Assembly (NCBI GenBank): GCA_964412395.1
Contig: CAYPOY010000025.1
Coordinates: forward strand, 1 to 26,369
DNA from: CAYPOY01 sp964412395
GTDB taxonomy: Bacteria; Chloroflexota; Anaerolineae; B4-G1
Direction of reading: 5' to 3'
Length of the DNA stretch: 26,369 nt
Shown: piece by piece, positions 21,507 through 26,369 of the stretch
Layout of the letters: the number at the start of each line of letters is the position of its first letter
Numbering within the stretch: the first letter of the stretch is position 1
Notes under the pieces: generated by a model
Told to the model about the DNA's origin: nothing
The model's database searches: none
Seen by the model: the letters and a program-made list of their open reading frames with translations, nothing else
Position numbers and translations under genes: made by a program

Positions 21507-22579
21507 CGAGCCTCTCCCATAGCCTGCATGCGTTCGGCCTGTTCCTGCACGTTCAGTTCGTTAATGAAGGGATCGAGATCGCCGTCCAGTACATCAGGCA
21601 GCCGGTGGAGAGTCAGACCGGTGCGGTGGTCGGTGACGCGATTCTGGGGGAAGTTGTAGGTGCGAATTTTCTCGCTACGCTCCCCGGTGCCCACCTGTGC
21701 CCGCCGGGTCTTGGCCACCTTTGCCTCCTGCTTCTGACGCTCTTGCTCGTAGAGACGCGCCCGCAGGACGGCCAACGCCCGCAGTTTGTTCTGTGTCTGC
21801 GAGCGCTCGCTTTCGCAGGCGGCGATCATCCCCGTCGGCTTGTGGATGATGCGAACGGCGGTGGCGTTCTTTTGCATGTGCTGCCCGCCGGGGCCGGAGG
21901 AGCCGTAGGCCTCAATCTCCAGGTCCTTGATGTCAACGTGAACCTCCACCTCGTCCACCTCCGGCAGGACCGCGACGGTGGCGGTAGAGGTGTGGATGCG
22001 TCCGGAGGACTCGGTGATGGGCACTCGCTGGACGCGATGGACGCCACTTTCAAACTTGAAGCGGGAGAAGGCCCCCTGTCCTTTCACGTCAAAGATTACC
22101 TCTTTGAAACCACCGATGCCGGTAGAATGGGCGCTCAGCAATTCCGTCTTCCATCCCTGCCGTTCGGCATAGCGGGTGTACATGCGGTAAAGGTCGGCAG
22201 CAAAGAGACCGGCTTCGTCACCACCGGCCCCGGCGCGGATCTCGACGATCACGTCCTTGGCGTCGCGCGGGTCTTTGGGGAGCAACAACTGCTGAAGGCG
22301 AGCCTCCAGTTCGTCCAGCCGGGCTTGCAGACTGGCAACCTCCGCCTCGGCCAGTTCACGCAGTTCGGGGTCAACGTCATCTGTAAGCAGCGTCCTTGTC
22401 TCCTCCAGTTCCTCAGCCGTGTCTTTGTAGGCCCGATAGGCGGTGACGATTTCCTCGATATCGGCCTGCTTTTTGGCGCACAGGGCCACGCGCTCGTAGT
22501 CCTGCGCCACGGCCGGGTCGGCCATCAGGCGCGTCAGTTCCTCGTATCGTTTTTCGACTTTGTCCAGTCTCTCTAGCAT
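21503..22579 (-). CDS. prfA: Peptide chain release factor 1
   Basis: This 358-residue factor ends translation at UAA and UAG. It has the acidic helical domain 1, DPRDAKDVIVEIRAGAGGDEAGLFAADLYRMY, the codon-reading tripeptide Pro187-Ile188-Thr189 (RVPITESSGRIHTS, the RF1 PxT type and not the RF2 SPF type), and the catalytic GGQ (231-233) in SSGPGGQHMQKNATAVRI. GERSEKIRTYNFPQNRVTDHR follows. The ATG at 22579 has GAGGAG seven bases before it. The frame stays open upstream to 22633, but that part translates a leader hairpin. Confidence 0.96.
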   Translation of the reverse strand: MLERLDKVEKRYEELTRLMADPAVAQDYERVALCAKKQADIEEIVTAYRAYKDTAEELEETRTLLTDDVDPELRELAEAEVASLQARLDELEARLQQLLLPKDPRDAKDVIVEIRAGAGGDEAGLFAADLYRMYTRYAERQGWKTELLSAHSTGIGGFKEVIFDVKGQGAFSRFKFESGVHRVQRVPITESSGRIHTSTATVAVLPEVDEVEVHVDIKDLEIEAYGSSGPGGQHMQKNATAVRIIHKPTGMIAACESERSQTQNKLRALAVLRARLYEQERQKQEAKVAKTRRAQVGTGERSEKIRTYNFPQNRVTDHRTGLTLHRLPDVLDGDLDPFINELNVQEQAERMQAMGEAR

Positions 22580-22588
22580 AGGCTCCTC

Positions 22589-22624
22589 AACTTGTACAGT
22601 GGGGCGGCCTGCCCAGGCCGCCCC
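22589..22624 (-). repeat. Strong GC hairpin in the prfA leader
   Basis: Arms GGGGCGGCCTG (22601-22611) and CAGGCCGCCCC (22614-22624) pair perfectly over eleven bases with a two-base centre, next to ACTGTACAAGTTG. It lies between the promoter and the Shine-Dalgarno of prfA. The design resembles the other dispersed palindromes; it may be a repeat that became part of the leader. No T run follows, so termination is unlikely. Confidence 0.65.
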
Positions 22625-22637
22625 GCGTGCCATCAGT

Positions 22638-22665
22638 ATTATAGCAGAGAGATATGAAGCGTCAA
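22638..22665 (-). promoter_or_regulatory. Promoter of the prfA operon, TTGACG-N16-TATAAT
   Basis: On the minus strand TTGACG (22665-22660) precedes TATAAT (22643-22638) by 16 bases, starting five bases after the htrA stop. It would let prfA, the nucleotidyltransferase, prmC and the HAD gene be transcribed apart from the stress operon. Confidence 0.7.
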
Positions 22666-22669
22666 GCGA

Positions 22670-23860
22670 CTACTGCGGTCGCTCGGTTAGCTTCACCTGG
22701 ACGTTTTGCTCCTCCCCGTCACGGATGATGGTCACCTCGACAGTATCGCCGACCTGCGTCTGGGTCTCCAGGCAGACGGTCAGTTCCTGGAAGTCGGCCA
22801 ACGGCTCGCCGTTGATGGCGGTAATGGTGTCGCCACCCAGCGGGATGCGGGTATTGTCCAGCCTCACGATATGGTCACCACCCCGGATACCAGCACGATC
22901 GGCGGGGCCGCCGGATACTACCTCGATCACCAGCAACCCTTCTTCCACCGGCATCTCCACACCGGCCTGGCGGAAGGCGCGCACCCGTTCCGGCGTCAAG
23001 CCGAGCAACTGCACACCCAGCCATGGGTGCGGGTAGTGTCCGTGGGCGATCAACTGGGGCACCACGCGCCGCACCGTGTTGGCCGGCACGGCGAAACCGA
23101 TGCCGGCATTGGTGCGGCTGGGGCTGACGATTTGCGAGTTCACCCCGATGACGCGCCCGCCCAGGTCCAGCAGCGGCCCGCCGGAGTTGCCGGGGTTGAT
23201 AGCAGCGTCGGTCTGGATGGCCTCGCCGATGAAGCGACCATCGGGGCTCTGGATGACCCGCCCCAGCGAACTGATGACCCCAACCGTCAGCGTACGTTTC
23301 AGCCCGAATGGATTGCCTATGGCAACGACGAACTGCCCCACGCGCAGGTTATCCGAATCGCCCAGCACGACCGGCTCAGGCAGGTTATCGGCCTCGATGT
23401 GGATCACCGCCAGGTCGTTGGAGGGATCCACGCCGACGACCTCGGCCGGGTAGACCTCCCCATCGGCCAGCGTGACGGATAACTCCTCCGCGTTTTCCAC
23501 CACGTGATAGTTGGTGACGATGTGGCCCTCCGTGTCGTAGAGAAATCCGGAACCTGTGCCCTCCTGGGGGACAGGGCGGAAGAAGAAATCGTAGGCGTAA
23601 ACAACGCTGGTGATGTTGACCACGGCCGGCCCGGCCAAGTCATAGACCGCCTCCACCTGGGCTTCCAGTGCATTGGCAGGCTCCTCAGAGATCGTAGGGG
23701 GCAGCGAGGGCGCCTGCGGCGGGGCCGGCGTGGGAGTTGGAAGCACCGCTGGCGTCGGGGTGGCAGTGGAAAGCAGCAACTTGTTGGGCAGGCCGCATCC
23801 CAGCGCCGCGCCTACCAATACCACAACTGCTACCAGAATAGTAATCCGGGATTTGCTCAT
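22670..23860 (-). CDS. htrA: HtrA/DegP-like exported serine protease with PDZ domain
   Basis: This 396-residue protein starts with a membrane anchor or lipoprotein signal (ITILVAVVVLVGAALGCG, a weak lipobox with Cys22), followed by a Pro/Thr linker. The trypsin-like domain has the triad His119 (NYHVV), Asp149 (SNDLAVI) and Ser226 (PGNSGGPL). A single PDZ domain lies at about 290-390 (HPWLGVQLLGLTP, GLLVIEVVSGGPADRAGIRGGDHIV). It degrades or refolds damaged envelope proteins. The ATG at 23860 overlaps the hspR stop by four bases; the open frame further upstream overlaps hspR and is not coding. Confidence 0.93.
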   Translation of the reverse strand: MSKSRITILVAVVVLVGAALGCGLPNKLLLSTATPTPAVLPTPTPAPPQAPSLPPTISEEPANALEAQVEAVYDLAGPAVVNITSVVYAYDFFFRPVPQEGTGSGFLYDTEGHIVTNYHVVENAEELSVTLADGEVYPAEVVGVDPSNDLAVIHIEADNLPEPVVLGDSDNLRVGQFVVAIGNPFGLKRTLTVGVISSLGRVIQSPDGRFIGEAIQTDAAINPGNSGGPLLDLGGRVIGVNSQIVSPSRTNAGIGFAVPANTVRRVVPQLIAHGHYPHPWLGVQLLGLTPERVRAFRQAGVEMPVEEGLLVIEVVSGGPADRAGIRGGDHIVRLDNTRIPLGGDTITAINGEPLADFQELTVCLETQTQVGDTVEVTIIRDGEEQNVQVKLTERPQ

Positions 23861-24144
23861 TGCTCTACACCTCCAAAGGATGTCAGGAGCGCCTCCAATC
23901 GTGTCATCTCCGCTCGCAGTTCCTCGATCTGGCGGCGCATGTGCAGGATGATCTCCACTCCAGCCAGGTTGACCCCCAGATCGGTGAGACGACGGATGCG
24001 GCGCAGTTCGGCCAGTTCGGCCTCGGTCAGCGTCTCGCTTACCAGCCCCCGTTGGATGTAGCGACGGACGGTGCGGGGGGATAGGCATGCCCCGTGGGCA
24101 GCGATGGTGATCGTGATGCAGGTGGTCTGCTCTCGCTCGGTCAT
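23857..24144 (-). CDS. hspR: HspR-type MerR family heat-shock regulator
   Basis: This 95-residue protein has a winged-helix MerR domain (LSPRTVRRYIQRGLV, AELRRIRRLTDLGVNLAGVEIILHMRRQIEELRAEMTRLEALL). The LGVNLAGVEIIL segment and the coiled tail are typical of HspR, the repressor of dnaK operons that binds inverted HAIR sites with DnaK as co-repressor. The gene follows dnaJ with a four-base ATGA overlap and leads into htrA with another, so repressor and envelope protease are made together. The operon promoter lies beyond the window. Confidence 0.85.
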   Translation of the reverse strand: MTEREQTTCITITIAAHGACLSPRTVRRYIQRGLVSETLTEAELAELRRIRRLTDLGVNLAGVEIILHMRRQIEELRAEMTRLEALLTSFGGVEQ

Positions 24145-25118
24145 CGTCCGTCAGCCTCCTCCTGCAAGATATGCCGCAGTTCCTCAAACAGTTCCCGCTG
24201 GCGCGGGGTGAGGGCCGTCGGCAGCCGCACGTCCACCTTGGCGTACAAATCGCCGTGCTGCTCGGGCTGCCGCAGGCGGGGCAACCCCTTGCCCCGCAGG
24301 CGGAAGACGCGCCCGTTCTGCGTGCCAGCCGGGATGGTGAGCATCACGGGGCCACTCAGCGTCGGCACCCGAACCTGGCCGCCGAGGATAGCCGTGTAGA
24401 GATCCACCGCTACCGCCACGTGCAGGTCGTCGTCCCGGCGTTCAAATTGCGGGTCGGACAGCACCTTGACGTGCAAGTACAGATCGCCCGCCTCTCCGCC
24501 TGCCGCCCCCGGCCCGCCCTCGCCGGACATACGGATACGGGTGCCCGTGCGGGCTCCGGATGGGATCTTCACCTCCAGCCGGCGTCCGTCTTTCTGAAGG
24601 ACACGCTGGGTGCCCTGGCAGGCTTCCCGCAGGCTGATCTCGACCTCCTGTTCATAGTCCTGCCCGCGCTGAGGACGGACGCGGTACTCGAAGCCGCCCT
24701 GCGCGGCCCCAGACCCCATCCCGCCGAAGACCTGGCTGAAGAAATCGGAGAACGGGCTGGCCCCACCGAATAGGTCCTCTATGTCCTCCGGCGTGCCGTA
24801 GCGGACGTGGACCTGCTGCCCTGATCCACCGGGAGAACCCGTGGCCCAACGGCTCCAATCGAAGCCGTCAGGACGGCCACCGGCCTGTTGCCAGCGATGC
24901 CACTCGGTCCCCAGTTGGTCGTACTTGCGACGCTTCTCCGGGTCGGAGAGCACCTCGTAGGCCTCGTTGATCTCCTTGAAGCGCTCTTCGGCTCCTGCGT
25001 CGCCCGGGTTTACGTCTGGGTGATGCTGGCGAGCAAGCCGGCGAAAGGCGCGCTTGATTTCCTTATCGTCGGCATCTTTGCTGACGCCGAGAATTTGGTA
25101 ATAGTCTCTGTATTCCAT
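24141..25118 (-). CDS. dnaJ: DnaJ-family co-chaperone without zinc finger (CbpA/type II-like)
   Basis: This 325-residue co-chaperone has a J domain (1-70) with HPD at 33-35, then a Gly/Phe-rich linker (GSPGGSGQQ, FGGASPFSDFFSQVFGG) and two beta-sandwich C-terminal domains (VEISLREACQGTQRVL, VKIPSGARTGTRIRMSGEG, DLYLHVKVL, VPTLSGPVMLTIPAGTQNGRVFRLRGKGLP). The four CxxCxGxG zinc motifs of classical DnaJ are absent, so it is of the CbpA kind, as is common beside hspR. It stimulates DnaK ATPase. ATG at 25118, 27 bases after grpE. Confidence 0.93.
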   Translation of the reverse strand: MEYRDYYQILGVSKDADDKEIKRAFRRLARQHHPDVNPGDAGAEERFKEINEAYEVLSDPEKRRKYDQLGTEWHRWQQAGGRPDGFDWSRWATGSPGGSGQQVHVRYGTPEDIEDLFGGASPFSDFFSQVFGGMGSGAAQGGFEYRVRPQRGQDYEQEVEISLREACQGTQRVLQKDGRRLEVKIPSGARTGTRIRMSGEGGPGAAGGEAGDLYLHVKVLSDPQFERRDDDLHVAVAVDLYTAILGGQVRVPTLSGPVMLTIPAGTQNGRVFRLRGKGLPRLRQPEQHGDLYAKVDVRLPTALTPRQRELFEELRHILQEEADGR

Positions 25119-25145
25119 CGGGATCGTACTGCGTTTTGCGTGAGG

Positions 25146-25796
25146 TCAGGTAGCGACGATGACGCTGGCGGGGCGCAGGAGACGGTCTCCCAGGCGGTAG
25201 CCTGGCTGCACTACCTCGACCACCACGTCTGGCTTGGCACCAGCATCCTGGTGAGGTATGATGCCTACTGCTTCGTGCCACGCAGGATCGAAAGGCTGTC
25301 CTTGCGCCTGGATAGGTTCTACGCCCTCCCGATCCAGGAGTCGCGCCATGGTCTGATACGTCAGGCCCACCCCCTGCTGGAGGCTCTCGGCATCCGCCCC
25401 ATCTGCATCCAGCGCCCGCTCCAGGTCGTCGGCTATGTGCAAGAAGGCCCGCAGCAACCGCTCGCGGTCGGCGGTGATGCGCTCCTCGGCTAGGCGCTGC
25501 TGCCGCTTGCGGAAGTTCTCGATCTCGGCCTGGAGACGCAGCGCCCGGCCGCGCCACATCTCCAAGGTTTCCTCTCCCTCTGGCTCCCGCGTGTTACGTA
25601 TTGCGCGCTGCGTGTTCCGCTTTACGTCTTGCGTCTCCGGCCGTGCAGAGGTCACCGGTGACTCCGCCAACGTCACATCTTTCCGATCCATCACAGGCGG
25701 AACAGCGTCGGCAACCGGTGGCGCACCAGCAGACGATGTCCGCTCCGAAGCGAAAGATGGGTTAATGTGGATGGGTATCCTTACTCTCGTCTGCAT
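25146..25796 (-). CDS. grpE: GrpE nucleotide exchange factor with a repeat-derived N-terminal stretch
   Basis: This 216-residue factor drives ADP release from DnaK. The long helix (LRLQAEIENFRKRQQRLAEERITADRERLLRAFLHIADDLERALDA) and the C-terminal beta part (FDPAWHEAVGII, VVEVVQPGYRLGDRLLRPASVIVAT) are family hallmarks. The first 75 residues are poorly conserved. Residues about 54-70 (ETQDVKRNTQRAIRNTR) are translated from a GCGTGTTACGT-type repeat, and this stretch is tolerated because the N-terminus is flexible in the family. AAGAGGA lies seven bases before the ATG at 25796. Confidence 0.93.
   Translation of the reverse strand: MQTRVRIPIHINPSFASERTSSAGAPPVADAVPPVMDRKDVTLAESPVTSARPETQDVKRNTQRAIRNTREPEGEETLEMWRGRALRLQAEIENFRKRQQRLAEERITADRERLLRAFLHIADDLERALDADGADAESLQQGVGLTYQTMARLLDREGVEPIQAQGQPFDPAWHEAVGIIPHQDAGAKPDVVVEVVQPGYRLGDRLLRPASVIVAT
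25588..25637. repeat. GTGTTACGTATTGCGC-type repeat in frame in grpE
   Basis: CGCGTGTTACGTATTGCGCG, CTGCGTGTTCCGC, TTTACGTCTTGCGTC units are read in frame as KRNTQRAIRNTR and neighbours. A related tract lies between grpE and dnaK at 25831-25867. Confidence 0.75.
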
Positions 25797-25830
25797 ACTC
25801 TATCCTCTTGGCGTGATTGGAAATATGGGA

Positions 25831-25867
25831 GACGTGATGCGTGTTGCGTATTGCACATTACGTCTCC
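25831..25867. repeat. GCGTGTTGCGTATTGCAC-type repeat between dnaK and grpE
   Basis: GACGTGATGCGTGTTGCGTA, then TTGCACATTACGTCTCC, the same words as the copy inside grpE. It takes up about a third of the 98-base gap between the two genes. Confidence 0.7.
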
Positions 25868-25894
25868 CTCGCTGCCTTGCTCCCCTGCAATCTG

Positions 25895-26369
25895 CTATAC
25901 TTCGTGGAACTCGCCCTCGACCACTTCTTCGTCGCCTCCCGGTGGCGGCCCGGCGCTGTACCCTGGCGGTGGCCCGGCAGGCCCTGCTTGTGGCCCGCCC
26001 GCCGCCTGCTGCTGCGCGTACATCTGCTGCCCGATGGCGTAACTGGCCTGCTGCAATTGCTCGATCAGTTGCCGGATGCGGGCTGCGTCGTCTCCCTCTT
26101 TCGCTTGCTTCAAGTCCTCAATGACCTGCTCGATGCGCCCACGGTCAGACGCGGACACCTTGTCGCCCAAGTCGCGCAGCGTCTTCTCCATTTGGTAGAT
26201 TAGCGCATCGGCGGTATTGCGTGCCTCTATCAGCTCCTTGCGCCTCTGATCCTCTGCCTCGTGCCGCTTTGCGTCCTGCACCAGCCGCTCTACTTCTTCC
26301 TCGCTCAGGTTCGTGGTGGCGGTGATGGTGATCTGCTGCTCCTTGCCGGTGGCCTTGTCCTGGGCCGAG
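25895..26369 (-). CDS. dnaK: DnaK (Hsp70) chaperone, 3' end only
   Basis: The visible 157 residues begin with SAQDKATGKEQQITITATTNLSEEEVERLVQDAKRHEAED, the end of the substrate-binding beta domain, and continue through the lid helices (ADALIYQMEKTLRDLGDKVSA). They end in a Gly/Pro/Gln-rich tail and EVVEGEFHEV. The sequence enters the window at 26368 in frame; the ATPase domain lies outside. It heads the stress operon dnaK-grpE-dnaJ-hspR-htrA on the minus strand. The C-terminal EFHEV corresponds to the family EEVD-like acidic end. Confidence 0.95.
   Translation of the reverse strand, partial: SAQDKATGKEQQITITATTNLSEEEVERLVQDAKRHEAEDQRRKELIEARNTADALIYQMEKTLRDLGDKVSASDRGRIEQVIEDLKQAKEGDDAARIRQLIEQLQQASYAIGQQMYAQQQAAGGPQAGPAGPPPGYSAGPPPGGDEEVVEGEFHEV

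Noticed and set aside
22580..22633. N-terminal extension of release factor 1
   Set aside because: It translates the leader hairpin (ARGAAWAGRP) and lies upstream of a good Shine-Dalgarno and the family-like MLERL start.
1..26369. tRNA, rRNA, riboswitch, transposase or integrase genes
   Set aside because: No cloverleaf, rRNA-like stretch, known riboswitch core or DDE/tyrosine recombinase motif was recognised by eye; a covariance-model scan was not possible.

Overview
The window is GC-rich bacterial DNA, most likely from the Chloroflexota (Anaerolineae/Caldilineae-like lineages). That placement is an inference from three things: the cluster dnaK-grpE-dnaJ-hspR-htrA, the large cyclase/AAA/TPR proteins, and above all the many short dispersed repeats, several of which lie inside reading frames. 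There is no rRNA or marker set here to prove it. A run of ten N at 1551-1560 marks an assembly gap, so this is a draft scaffold.

Layout. 34-2076 (minus): a broken gene for a membrane-anchored surface protein with a LolA/LppX-like front part, two membrane helices and thrombospondin-type-3 calcium repeats. It is interrupted by the gap inside a G-rich repeat and by a GCGAATG-type repeat tract that shifts the frame. 2181-4447 (minus): a DUF362 protein, a dual-specificity phosphatase and a C-terminal DUF362 remnant. 4530-9070 (plus): a DUF2723 GT-C-type membrane glycosyltransferase and an O-antigen ligase/polymerase-like protein, probably acting on surface glycans. 9183-12659 (plus): a class III adenylate cyclase fused to an AAA ATPase and TPRs. 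12806-14713 (minus): a secreted subtilisin-like protease with a striking Trp-periodic C-terminus. 15088-16767 (minus): a GAF-PAS-class III cyclase. 17453-17975 (plus): a Phd/RelE-type toxin-antitoxin pair. 18084-19374 (plus): a UbiX flavin prenyltransferase and a SAM methyltransferase. 19385-22579 (minus): prfA, a minimal nucleotidyltransferase, prmC and a HAD phosphatase, joined by 4-base overlaps. 22670-26369 (minus): htrA, hspR, dnaJ, grpE and the 3' end of dnaK, a stress operon in which HspR is translationally coupled to the exported HtrA protease.

The most unusual feature is the density and variety of dispersed short repeats (about ten families). Several copies sit in frame inside conserved genes (DUF362, phosphatase C-terminus, DUF2723, prmC, grpE). 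In others they fill intergenic gaps, carry a putative -35 box, form leader hairpins, or break the frame of a gene. Five putative promoters share a TTGC/TTGG- or TTGA-type -35 and a TATAAT-like -10 at 16-17 bp spacing. No tRNA, rRNA, CRISPR array or transposase gene was seen.
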